Assembly (NCBI GenBank): GCA_963682055.1
Contig: OY821742.1
Coordinates: forward strand, 14,663,752-14,727,751
Direction: 5' to 3'
Origin: Primula veris
Taxonomy: Eukaryota; Streptophyta; Magnoliopsida; Ericales; Primulaceae
Length of the DNA stretch: 64,000 nucleotides
Shown here: piece by piece, positions 1-10,628 of the stretch
Position numbering within the stretch: the first letter of the stretch is position 1
Layout of the letters: every line of letters starts with the position of its first letter
Made by a program: the position numbers and the translations under genes
The notes under the pieces: generated by a model
What the model was told of the DNA's origin: nothing
What the model saw: only the letters and a program-made list of their open reading frames with translations
The model's database searches: none

Positions 1-750
1 TCAACTGAATGCAATCCAGCTTTCTAGCAAAAGGAAATTAGAAAGCTTAGCCTTAAAGATTCAAACAAACAAGGTTTAAATGATATAACTAAGCTACCCC
101 AATAGACCATAGAGAATGATCAATTGAACATAATTTCAGCTAGCAAGTAACAAACAACAACAAAACACGTGTGTATATATACTCCTACTATAAATTACTG
201 AATACTCCATCCAAGCCTATTTAAGTGTCCTATATAAAACGTTCCAAAACAAGTGTACACTTTTTTTTACAGTAATTTATCTTTCTTAATTTTTGGAATG
301 ACTCTGGTAGTTAAATCATATCAAATTTACACCATTTGAAGTAAGAAATGGTTTTGTTTTTGAAAACTTTGATGTATCGATGCTTTTTTGTTGGATTTTA
401 AATTAAGTAGCATAGTTTTGAAATCACAGATATTACGGACGGAGAAAGTATGTGGGTAAATAAACCTAGTATAAATTACAAATATATATATAATAACTAT
501 GTTACCCCAACTAGAACATATAGAACGATCAATTGAACATAATTTCAGTTAGCAAGTAGCAAACAACAACAAAACACGTGTATATATACTCCTACAATAA
601 ATTACTGAATACTCCCTTTGTTCCAATTTAAGACGTCCCAAAATAAGTCTTTTAACTTTTTTTTTTAACTAAGCTACCTCAATTAGAACACAAGAGAATA
701 ATCAATTGAACATAATTTCAGCTAACAAGTATAACAAACAACAAAAAAAA

Positions 751-786
<36 letters not shown>

Positions 787-984
787 AATAAATAATAAAC
801 TACAGACACTACAAAATAAAAATAATTGATGTAACTAAGCTACCCAATTAGAAACAAGAGAGTAATCAATTGAACATAACTTCAGCTGTATAAAGTAACA
901 ACAACAAATAGATAGATAGATACATACATACATATAGATAGATAGATAGATATAGATAGAAATAAAAGTAAGTAAATAAATAAC
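1..984 (-). repeat. PEX5 intron 1 with four diverged direct repeats and microsatellites
   Basis: Four copies of an approximately 80-bp unit lie at about 82-162, 482-566, 660-742 and 828-908. Each carries AAGCTAC-C-AATTAGA, then ATCAATTGAACATAA-TTCAGCT, then an AACAACAA run. The first two also share a downstream AACACGTGTATATATACTCCTAC segment and part of a Stowaway end, so a larger block was duplicated. An (AT)n run lies at about 758-782 and a (GATA)n run at about 907-960. No coding exon is visible in this part. Confidence 0.7.
205..448. mobile_element. Stowaway-like MITE in PEX5 intron 1
   Basis: A 244-bp stretch is bounded by TA on both sides (203-204 and 449-450). The left end is CTCCATCC and the right end reads, on the other strand, CTTTCTCCGTCC, a diverged Stowaway-type (CTCCCTCCGTC) terminal inverted repeat. 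The interior (TTAAATCATATCAAATTTACA) is shared with a second diverged copy at 43388-43630. It has no coding capacity. A truncated left end of a similar element is at 607-655. Confidence 0.6.
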
Positions 985-1104
985 CTGGGTTTTAGAGGAG
1001 GAGCCAATAAAAGCGTTAGCAAAGGCACCGAGAGGGTTTGAACCGGAAGATGAACCGGGTACCGAACATGCCGCTCCACCTGTCACCAACTCACGCATCG
1101 CCAT
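985..1104 (-). CDS. PEX5: PEX5, peroxisomal targeting signal 1 receptor, exon 1 only (partial)
   Basis: The 40-residue first exon starts MAMRELVTGGAACSVPG and ends SSSKTQ. This matches, from memory, the extreme N-terminus of plant PEX5, the cytosolic receptor that binds PTS1 cargo and cycles through the peroxisomal membrane docking complex. The ATG at 1104 is chosen because the family starts MAMR; the frame is open four codons further up but without an ATG. The exon ends at CAG followed by GTTATT, a GT donor at 984-983. Intron 1 continues leftward past base 1, so all pentapeptide-repeat and TPR exons lie outside the window. Upstream, the promoter space is cut to about 200 bp by a copia LTR starting near 1307. 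The gene name rests on the N-terminal motif only. Confidence 0.8.
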
Positions 1105-1306
1105 CTTCTTCCCCAATTTGACTTATGTATCTATACCACCCTCTATATCTCTGTTATCCAATTTCTTTTTCTTTTTCTTTTTCTTTCGTCTCGAATTTAG
1201 TTGCTCCCGGAGTTTTAATTGTTTTCGGAGATAATTACACATATGCTACCCACTTTTTATAAAATTAATTTCATTTGCCTGTAATGTGGATTAAATCAGT
1301 ACCGAT
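1105..1306 (-). promoter_or_regulatory. PEX5 5' leader and remaining promoter space
   Basis: About 200 bp separate the PEX5 ATG from the copia LTR. It holds a CT-rich tract (TTCTTTTTC repeats at about 1151-1172) and the motif AATTTAGTTGCTCCCGGAG (about 1177-1195). The same succession is repeated four more times at 6797-7890, beyond the copia insertion. No clear TATA box is seen. Confidence 0.45.
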
Positions 1307-1523
1307 TTTATACATAGTATATTATTGGACTATTGGGCATTACTCATAGTGGGCCTAAGTTGAGCTTTCTATCTTGTATAACCCTAACCTCTTCTATATA
1401 AAGAAGGTTAGGGTCCCCTTATATTGATACATTCTGATTAATAAAGTCTCTCTTATTGTTGTCTCTCATATCTCTCTCTATATCTATACATATATCTATA
1501 ACGAGCTAATATGTCACACAACA
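1307..1523 (+). repeat. 5' LTR of left copia copy
   Basis: About 217 bp. The right end GAGCTAATATGTCACACAACA is identical in style to the LTR ends at 6637, 54096 and 61199 (the latter two on the minus strand). The left end (TATATTATTGG) matches the start of the intact LTR at 54319 but its first bases have decayed. It contains CTTCTATATAAAGAAGG, a TATA-like box inside a short inverted repeat, near 1393, and AATAAAG near 1440. Confidence 0.7.
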
Positions 1524-3455
1524 CGTTATCAACACTTTGCTCACAGAAATAAGATATATGCTCACGGATATTGGACATTTTGGCTAAACGCACGGATATT
1601 GGGTATCCATAAATCTTGAGATTTATCCGGGTTTAATTGGGTTCGTTTCGACCTTTTACAAAATAACAGGACTACGGTACATATAATATATTACTATGTA
1701 AACAAAATACCATTGCAGGACAATTGATACACGTGATTAAAATCATCATAAACTGAATATAGATAAGCTCTGCATGTTTGTAATTTTGTATTGTGTAAAA
1801 TACTTATGTTAAATGAAAATCATATTGCATGTAATATATAGCATATATTAACGCGTGAATGTGACTTGTTAATACTAGCAAACACTTGAAATATAAATGC
1901 ATATATGCTAAAATACCATGCTCAATTTGAAATATAAATGCATATATGCTAAAATACCATGCTTGAGCAGTAATTGTACTAGTATATGTTAATTGTTATT
2001 GTGTAAAACCCACACATATATACCCTGTTTGGGTGATTGAAAATATGTAGCAATCTGATGGGCTGGTTTTTTGTAACAATCTGAAACGTATGTACTGATT
2101 TGTAATTCTCTGAAAGTTGTAAACTATTCTGTAAATTACTCAAGGACTAAACTGAAACTTGTCTGAAATTCTGGACTGTTTATGTAATAACGCTGTAAAT
2201 AGATATATATTTTGCTTTAATTACACGCATGGTACTGTAGTATAATACTTATACGAAAACAGTACATATGGTTGATAAGATATAATATTTGGTATATATA
2301 CACACACATGCATATAATTTTTTTATATTAAAAGGCAAGCGAATAAAAATTGCATGTTAATTGAATAAATTGATATGTTTCCATGTAAATTTAACCACTT
2401 TACATGTTAAAATATTTTTTTACCATATATAGAATTGATTGGTAATTAAAAATATATTGTTTGCTTGCATGTTAAAACTACCATGTATAGAATTATTAAT
2501 ATGGCGATAAACATAGATAATTGATTGATATCTTGTTAGTATAATCATATCCTTTTGATATTATCATATATATAAATATCACATATGCCAGTAAATTATT
2601 GGATTAGATGTAATTGATAATATTAAATTGATTTGATTTGATATGTTAGAATCTTTATGGATTGATTGATAATCTTAAATTGATTTGTTTATAACACCAA
2701 ATCTACTGCATGATTAGATAAATCCTAAAATATATTTACTGCCTGTTTATATATATGTGGTTAATCTAGATAGATATTATCTATATTGTTAATATTATTG
2801 CCATATATAAAAAGCGAAAATCGTATATATTCACATTTAAGTTGGAAAAATTATGAATCTTCCCTAAATAGGCTCACATATTTGGATACGATGTCTAGGA
2901 AAGATAAAGGCGGAAGTCGTTCTCCTAATGAGGTCGGTTTTTAAGAGGCATTCGTGCCCACCCCCCTCACCGTCTTTCCTGGTCGTGTTCAAATAGTGCT
3001 ACCGAAAGGAGTTGACTAAATAATAATTTCCCCGAGTGTGTTTATATAGTGATGTATGTTTCGCTGAATTGGTGTTTCAGTATCGACCCGTCGTTCGATT
3101 AATGAGAACCGATTCACATGAAAAGCAAAACTAATGTTTTCGAACCTGTCGTTTCGGAAAAAAGTTTGTGCTTGTGCAAACCATAAAAATATAAACCAGT
3201 CGTTTTATATGATAAATAATCCAGAACTCCCAACACATGTTGGATGCCATCTATGATGAGAAAAATCGTAAAACATAGTTGCAAAATCACTGTTTAAATG
3301 TTGATTTTAATCCGTCACCACATGTTACTCACCCTGATGTGTGAAAATGTGATGCCCAATTTTTTTTTTGGATGCCATCTTTGATGAGTAAAACACAAAT
3401 TTGTTGTTACCATCAGGATGAATGCTAAGCCGTTGATTTTATTCCGCCGCCACAT

Positions 3456-3870
3456 TTGAGAAGTGATGACGTCTATGGTGAACATATGTCTGAAATTGAC
3501 ATATTGGAGCAATCCTTCACCAAAATACTAGCTTGGAAATTGCATTCCATAAGCAGTATCGTGAATTTATATTCACCATGTTCCTTTATCGCCCATCTGT
3601 TATTGGATAAGAAAATTACCCCGGCGAGTAGTTTTAATCCTATTGGGTCAATGGCGAATTGTTTGCCTGATATTAATGCTCTTCGTGTACATTTTTTTTC
3701 CACGAATCGAGAACCGAGACAAGTGTTATTTGTCTCGAACTGTCGTGATCCTGATGAATCGCATAGCCAAGCGAGATTTTAGACAATTGTCAAAATCGAA
3801 AACTTGTGGCTGCAAGACAGTAATTGAAAGGAACAATATGGTCCGTTGTCACAAAGCAAGAGATAATGCT
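3456..3870 (+). pseudogene. Copia gag remnant (Ale-like, UBN2 family), left copy
   Basis: The reading resembles the second half of Ale-type copia gag: GEHMSEIDILEQSFTKI corresponds to the conserved 'EDMLEKTF' segment, KQYREFIFT appears in another frame, and FIAHLLLDKK corresponds to the 'LISCLLVAEQN' segment. The frame must be changed at least twice to follow the family, so no functional gag is encoded. The same breaks occur in the right copy (58664-59102, minus). A zinc knuckle is not intact. The assignment rests on remembered family motifs. Confidence 0.6.
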
Positions 3871-6189
3871 CAATGAGGCAACTCTATGCTATAAAGACAA
3901 AGGTCATGCACGGTTACTCCTTAAATAGTTCACAACTATTATAAAGGTGAAAAAACCGATGCTAATGTGGTTAAAACTAACTGAAAGGAAACTCTTGAGA
4001 CCCCCGATTTTGTGGCTCAAATGAGTTTGATATCTTTTTTTTTTTTATAGATTTTGATAAATCATTGAGCCTTTTTTTTCGCTCATCTGGATTATGTTTT
4101 TCCATTTGGATTATGATTTTTCCATTTGGACATACTTTTGGATTATGGTTTGCCTGTTTACGAAATTTCTCGAAATAATTTAAAGTGTTTTGAGCAAATT
4201 CCTTTGACAAATGTGATCAAACTTTAAATTATGAAATTTTAGGCAATACTTGTGGTGTAGTTGGTTTTCTGGAAATACTGGGTAACAGTGTACCACATAA
4301 TTTCACCAACTACTTGCCTAAAAGAGTACTCGGTGACAATGATTCTGGACATGTCGTTCCAAAATCGAAATCTTTGGTAAAACCAAATTGATTTGTCAAA
4401 TATGAAGTCTTATACTCATGTAGGTCCTGTCGTACCTTGTTGAGTTATAAAATATTCGAGAAAACCAGTGTTATCTGGTAATAGCTCATGAAAGAATTAA
4501 AATTTCTTTACATAGCCTCCATTCAATACGACCAAAAGCGTATTTTAGAGGAGTTGAAATGTCTTTCAAGTGGTTGCTACCACATTCTTTAAAGCATTTA
4601 AAGTTACCTTATCATTTCGCCTGTCGTCGAAATGATAAATGATTTAAATGCTAAGACATGATTGTCTGTACTATCATTCGCCTGTCGTCGATTGATAAGA
4701 GCATTTTGATATTGTGGCATTGACCGGATGAGATATTCCCGGGTCAAAAGACGATGCTTGATTTATAATCGCATCGCATTTGGATTCTCTCTGAGAATAT
4801 ATTTCGTAATTAATCCGAAATTCATGCCACTAATGCTCACTTTGAAAGACTAGTATGTGTAAAGATCACGAAAATAACTCGTAGAATTTTTGTAAATAAT
4901 TGAAGGAGTTATTGTGGACTTATCCAACCATAAGACGGACCATAAATATAAATGGTTATGGTTGATGCATCGACAATAAGGTCACATGATTATTGTTGTC
5001 CACAGAAATGCAGCATTTCCTAAACTTCTAGCCCTATCATTAAGTTGATGGCTCATGATCCGGATTATCCTGAAAAGTCTAGTTGACTTGATAATTCCGA
5101 AGAGTAAAAAATCGAAATTTCGATTTGAATTACTTGAGTTTGGAAATTCAAATTGAACATCCTGTCGATTATGTTCAGACCCAAATGGACTCACGGAAAG
5201 TTTGATGATGCGACTGCAAATGATTGCACGCATTTCTTGGTCTTGCACACCAAGATTTATATTTCCGTGCGGGGTTATGCTATTTTGCTGCATTGGTCTG
5301 TCATGAGGCCCATAGACACTCAAACACCATATGCGTACCAGCTGGTTACTGGTTATGAGCCAGAAGTCTCATATTAACTCGTGTTTGGAGTGCTTAATTA
5401 ATATTTTGATTGAGCCGCTATAGCGTTCAAAATATGGACCTCTGAAGGGAACATAAGTCGATTATGAATCCCATACCTATCATTTGATAGAGTAACCTTG
5501 GCAAGCGATCTCTTTACCGCATGATATGAAAAAGTGACATCGCTAAGACTGTTCTCCCCGTCGTTAGAGGGAGATTTGCACGTTACTGTTGATAAGAAAC
5601 GACGTGAAGTAACGTGGCATAACCCAGTCAGTCTTAGCTTGATCCCCAAAACTGCACTTAGTGATTAGTAAGTGCATAGACTCCATCAAGTCTAACTAAA
5701 TGCCAGACGCATTTAATGACTTTATGAGATGTCACGAGATCATTTATACCTGCTGCAAAATGCTTGCAAGGATAGACGTCCCTGTCGGACGCCGTGTTCC
5801 TGTCGTAACACGTTGCTTTGGCCGAACCCGCCAAGCAAAGGACGCTGCCGTCGGCCGTCAGTCTGTCGTCCTTCCTAAGATATGAGGAAGTTGACCGGTT
5901 CCAAATTCGTTCAGCCCCAGAGGTGGTGAACTGAAACTCATTTGTCGCACAAGATTATAAAGGAGGAAGGAGATGTGTGATTTCCTCCTCATCCTAAGAA
6001 TCTCGAAATATCTGTCGATCATGATATCTTAGACGATATTGAAGCGAAACGAGACTGTTATTGATTACTTGTTCATATATTCGGTGACGACTGATAATAT
6101 GAGCAAATTATGACAGGGAACCATGTACCGTTGCCTGAAGTCAACGGAGAATAGACTGGACTAATGGAAACTTGTAATCCAAGTAGACT

Positions 6190-6603
6190 CTTTAGCAAAA
6201 GTGTGTTCGGACCTGTAGCTCCAACACCACCAATGTTAAACGAGTTCGTTTATTTGGTTATTCGTAAGGAAGAGTGATGAGAATAATGAGATTGTAGAAT
6301 GCTCGCCTAGTAGCGCAAGACTTCTCTCACACCTTGAAATTGATTACGAGATGGTTGATTTCCTCGTAATGGACATTATAATAGTCCCCTACTTTACCAG
6401 TTTAGTAGTTTCCGAAAAACTGAGTATGCAGCCATGAATGTGGTCACGGTTTTATCTCTATGAGGATTTAGACAAAGCGATATAAATGAAGGTCCCTGTA
6501 TGACTTCATAATGCTTGAATCAAGTAGTTCCTGACCACGGAACACGATCTCAATTGACTGAGACGTTCACTATATGGATTAATATAATCCGAACGGATGT
6601 GGT
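6190..6603 (+). pseudogene. Copia reverse transcriptase remnant, left copy
   Basis: Translated fragments resemble the Ale RT N-terminal region: SVFGPVAPTP followed by VYLVIRK (family 'VFGPVVPTP...YKWVFVRKR'), then AAMNVVTVLSL-GF-QSDI (family 'MDVVTAYLYGSLDSDIYM'). There are several in-frame stops. The fragment ends where the element is deleted and fused to an LTR end. The equivalent region in the right copy is about 55975-56390 on the minus strand. Confidence 0.55.
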
Positions 6604-6637
6604 ATATATCTATAACGAGCTAATATGTCACACAACA
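6604..6637 (+). repeat. Remnant end of 3' LTR of left copia copy
   Basis: TATATCTATAACGAGCTAAT and the following bases to 6637 match the last 33-34 bp of the 5' LTR (up to 1523). They are fused directly to RT-derived sequence, marking the breakpoint of the internal deletion. The LTR ends at 6637; CATATTGAAT follows. No convincing target duplication could be paired with the eroded 5' LTR edge. Confidence 0.7.
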
Positions 6638-7890
6638 CATATTGAATTTTTTATACATACAATTAATTATAGACGTTTTACCGTTATCATGCACTACTGG
6701 TTTTTACTTTTAGTATCATCAACTATAAGCATTTGATAATAACTTGATAGCCGATGATATTAAAATGGAATATAGTCGTTCCAACTATCATCAGCATCGC
6801 CATCTTCTTCTACTTTCCCAATTTGACTTATGTATCTATAGGACCTATATATGTGTAATCTAATTCATTTTCTTTTCTTGTTTGTTTTTGGTGGTTATTT
6901 GCTTAAATTTTAGTTGCTCTGCGAATATAATTGTTTTTGGAGATAATTACATAGTACCTACTTTTTAAAAAATTAATTTTATTTTGTTGAGATGGACATT
7001 GACTACGGATTTTTTACATATTGACTTCTCTTTTTTATATATTTCAAATCTCTTTTTTATTTATCTCTCCTTATGATTTATGTATGTATCTAATATGTGT
7101 AATTGAAATTCTTTTTCTTTCTTATTCTTATTTCTTAATATTATTATTAGAGTTTGGTCTTTGGTTGTTGTTGGTTCCTCTCGAATTTAGTTGCTCCCGG
7201 AGCAGTAGTTGTTTTGGGAGATAATTACACATATGGTACCCACTTTTTACAAATTAACGAAATGGACACTGAATAACGGATTTTGTACATATATACATTG
7301 TAAAACACTTCAAAAAATTGGATATGGTGATTAATTATCTATCCTATCTGTTTATTATCATCTACTTCCCAATTGACTTCTCTTTTTATCTATCTCTAGA
7401 GATGGTTTATGTATCAATCTATATGTGCATATTTGATTTATTTCTTATTCTTATATTATTATTAGAGTTTGGTTGTTGTTCGTTGGTCTGGGAATTTAGT
7501 TGCTCCGGACTAGTAGTTGTTTTGGGAGATCATTACACATATGGTACCCATTTTTTATAAATTATTAATTTTATTTGTCAGAAATGGACACTGAGTACGG
7601 ATTTTTTTTTTTACAAATTATCAACTCTATCAGAAATGGACACTTGAGTATGGATTTTTTACAAATTTTTAATTATATCATAAATGGACAGTGCGTAGGC
7701 ATCGCCATACAGACTTGTATCTCTTTTTATCTATCCTTCCAAATGTTTTATATTATGTATGGTATCTATATGTGTAAACTCAAATTCATTTTCTTTCTTT
7801 TTTTCTTATTTCTTCTTATTATTAGAGTTTGGTTTTTGATTGTTGTTCGTTCCTCTCCAATTTAGTTGCACCCGGAGTAGTAGTTGTTTA
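6638..7890 (+). repeat. Tandem copies of the PEX5 5' flank
   Basis: Four diverged copies of about 230-290 bp (about 6797-7021, 7022-7310, 7340-7615, 7703-7890) repeat the sequence found at 1095-1306. The order is CATCGCCATCTTCTTC (which contains the complement of the PEX5 start ATGGCGATG; only in the first and, partly, the last copy), CCCAATTTGACTT, TTATGTATCTAT, a CT-rich tract, TTAGTTGCTCCCGGAG, GGAGATAATTACACATATGGTACCCACTTTTTA, and AATGGACACTGAGTACGGATTTT. The copia insertion separates copy one, attached to the gene, from the others. ORFs of 60-96 codons here are by-products of the repeat. Confidence 0.75.
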
Positions 7891-9994
7891 TTACAGACTA
7901 GCAAGAAAGACCCGTCCAGTTGGACCGGGCTATCCTTCGGCATTAATGTATGTACTTAGTAAGGCACACACTTATTATAGTTCTCTTATTTCAATCGATT
8001 TTGGTTATGTAACTGACATAGCCGAATATTTTACATTTGTTATCTAAGTTTTCATGGTTGACGAAAACTTATAAGTTATGACACTGAAATCGGTAAACAT
8101 TTGTTTTCTCTCCTATTAATACATGTTATGGTAAATATTTTCCTTCTAAATTAATATTTATTATGATAAAAATCCTCACTATTCTTTTTATTATAATTAA
8201 AAAAAATAAAGCTTTTATTAATCATCATAAATTTAAATATAAAAAAATGATGTCTAACTAAGTAAATAATTTAATTTACTATTTTTTAATGTGTGTGCCT
8301 AGCAAGACCGGGCACTTAAATATTTTACTTTATTCCAACCATCGATCTTGGTTCCTCTACTGAATTCATAGCTAAATATAATTAGAAAGAAAGTTAAAAT
8401 TTATTTTTAAGTTGCCATGGTTGAAATAAGCTTTTGTTACATATAAATAACAAATTGACATTTGATACACCAATTTGAAATAAACATACCCACTCTCTTG
8501 ATTATTAGGTTAATATTGAATTCTAAACTTGTACAATATTGAACTAAAACGGTTGAAAATTGAATAAAAGTTGATTATTAGGTGAATATTGAAGTCTAAA
8601 CTTCTGTAATATTGAACTAAAACAGTTGCAAATTGAATAAAAATAGCCCGGATAAAGTGACAAAATCATTTAGATATTAAGTAATTTATTACTTTTAATG
8701 ATATGAGTCATCTAATTTGTTCTTTTTTAAAATACTTGGAGTTGAATCTTGGTAACGTAAAAAAAGAATTATACAAGTATTATACGAAATATGAGGTCTA
8801 TTGTCAAGTGGATTGGGTATGTAATTTGATAACTGACAAAGCATTAAGCACACATGTCACAATTGGTCAAGTGGACCGGCTATGTCACATCCATGTGATT
8901 TTAGCTTATCAAAGGGACGGACCAAATGACCAAAACCAAAGTGCCAAAGCATTAAACACATATGTCACAATTGGTCAAGTGGACCGGCTATGTCACACCC
9001 ATGTGATTTTAGCTTCTAAAAGAGACAGACCAAATGACCAAAGCCAAAGCTCAAAGTGGGAGTTAGTATATATACTAGCAAGGAGGCCTGTGCAATGCAC
9101 GGGGTCAACTTTTAAATTAGTCTGTACATATTTTCAGCTTTGCAATCAGATCACATACAAAGGTGAAAGAGCCAATATTAATATCTCCATACGAAGAATT
9201 AGAAACGCTAATAGGAAAAAAAAATACAATAATTAGTCTTCTCAGAACTTCAACTATCAAGTATTTACACTTAATCGTACATGGCATATTCACCTATTTT
9301 TCTTGTGGTAATTGTAGATTTTCTTCTCATAGGGGTGTGCGTAAAGGTAACTTGGTGTCCATTTCATTGGTCTTCATATCCACATCATAATTGTTCAAAA
9401 TATATCATCCCAAAATCAGTTCATACAGAAAGATGTTAATCTATTTCCTGTAGTTCATTTATTAAAGATAAATCGTCATCGGCAAAGACTAAAAATTTTT
9501 GTAGGGAGCTGGTGAATAGATAGCAATTTGCACGGCCATTACCATTCTGGAACCTGTCATCAGCAATAAGATAGAAGTTAAGAAAGTGAGTGCAAAACTA
9601 AACAATGCATCGTCTTAACTACTATCGTGATGCCTGCAAGAAAACAAGTTACAAAAACTTGTAACATAAGATTGGTTTTTCAATTGATGTTTATTGTAAC
9701 CTCAATCAAATAGTAGAAAACATGTATGGACATGGAGGGTTCAATGCTATTAAGGAAAAGGTGGGGAAATATCATTTTTTAAAGAACATAACTTAACAAG
9801 ATAAAATGGGACTCGATAGCTAATTGTACTATTGATTGTGAACATGGTATTGGTAGACACCTTTAGACCGGATATAACATTTCAATCATATATAATATCC
9901 ATCAACTCTCAAGTTCATGTCTAACGAACTCATCTATACCCAAAACACCATATCTAGAATTCGAATTTAATTGATTTAAGAGAACAAGAGTATG
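7891..9994. other. Intergenic stretch without a recognised gene
   Basis: AT-rich DNA. Two 'ACTAGCAAG...cccg' motifs (about 7898-7930 and 9071-9104, the latter with TGCAATGCACGGGG) resemble termini of common plant repeats. A third partial motif (CCTAGCAAGACCGGGC) is at about 8299-8314. Apart from the 108-bp repeat described separately, nothing recognisable is coded. Confidence 0.5.
8841..9055. repeat. Two-copy 108-bp tandem repeat
   Basis: GCATTAAGCACACATGTCAC at 8841 recurs as GCATTAAACACATATGTCAC at 8949, and the similarity continues through CAATTGGTCAAGTGGACCGG and TGTGATTTTAGCTT to AAATGACCAAA-CCAAA. The period is 108 bp. The 177-codon reading frame across it (8703-9236) is repetitive and not protein-like. 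Confidence 0.8.
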
Positions 9995-10548
9995 TGATAG
10001 AACATAAAAATTAGACCCGAATGTATCTATTCGGGTAGGAATCGACCCACCCATCATAGAGGGGTATCTAATGCTTAAATGGGCTATCTCAAGCCTTTCT
10101 TTGAGAATAGGATTGGATCTTACTAAAAGCCCAAGCCCACTTAAATAGGAACCCATGTTAGAAAAATCTCACAAGATAGAGACATTTGTCAACATCTTGG
10201 GAGGCATACTTGCCTATAAATAGCCAAGTATCCCCCCAAGACCATGGACCAGAAATCATACCTAAAAAATATAGAGAGAAGGAGAGAAAAGAAAAATACT
10301 AGTCAGGACGTATCACATCAAAAGCCTAACCGAGTCAGGCAGAAAGTCGAGCACAAAGAGAAGAGAAAGATCATCTTCCGGATCGAACAGCGGATCCGAG
10401 CATAAATATAGTGATATAAGTTGTAGTCCGAACAAGGGCGATTGCCGAATACTAATAAAGATCGAGAAGTGTTCATCGTTTATTGTCAATTCATGATTTA
10501 TTATTGTTGAAAAGCCTAACGCGACCGATCAAAGTTATGGCTTTGTCA
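9995..10548 (+). repeat. 5' LTR of gypsy/Tat element
   Basis: TGATAGAACATA...GCTTTGTCA, 554 bp. It contains a TATA box (GCCTATAAATAGCC, near 10213-10225) for the sense transcript and AATAAAG near 10455. Differences from the 3' LTR are seen at four positions (in AAAAATTAGACCCG, CATGTTAG and AAGATAGAG), all but one being transitions. Confidence 0.95.
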
Positions 10549-10549
10549 A

Positions 10550-10570
10550 ATGGCGCCGTCTCTGGGAATC
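10550..10570 (+). promoter_or_regulatory. Primer-binding site of gypsy/Tat element
   Basis: TGGCGCCGTCTCTGGGA starts two to three bases after the LTR. It has the TGGCGCCGT form typical of Athila/Tat-type plant Ty3/gypsy elements, where a host tRNA 3' end primes minus-strand synthesis. The priming tRNA was not assigned. Confidence 0.8.
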
Positions 10571-10628
10571 ATCTAGTTCCCAACTAGCTTCGAAATCGAA
10601 CACCAACGTTCTACCAGACGAGCAACAA

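Larger units (their letters stand above)
1307..6637 (+). mobile_element. Decayed Ty1/copia element, Ale/Retrofit-like, left copy, 3' part deleted
   Basis: This is a plus-strand LTR element. The 5' LTR (about 1307-1523) ends in GTCACACAACA and is followed by a CGTTATCAACAC primer-binding-like site. Broken gag is at 3456-3870 and RT traces are at 6190-6600. At about 6604 the internal sequence jumps directly to the last ~33 bp of an LTR ending at 6637, so the RT end, the 3' non-coding region and most of the 3' LTR are gone. The minus-strand copy at 54096-61393 retains those parts, which is how the deletion is recognised. Both copies share the same frameshifts in gag, so the family was non-coding before the copies separated. 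Confidence 0.8.

Noticed and set aside
5398..5885. Short ORFs of 61-83 codons in the left copia copy and their counterparts at 56737-57169
   Set aside because: They lie on the wrong strand or frame for copia proteins and arise in decayed, hairpin-rich sequence.
8703..9236. 177-codon plus-strand ORF
   Set aside because: It is produced by a 108-bp tandem repeat (a multiple of three) and repeats itself; no family features.
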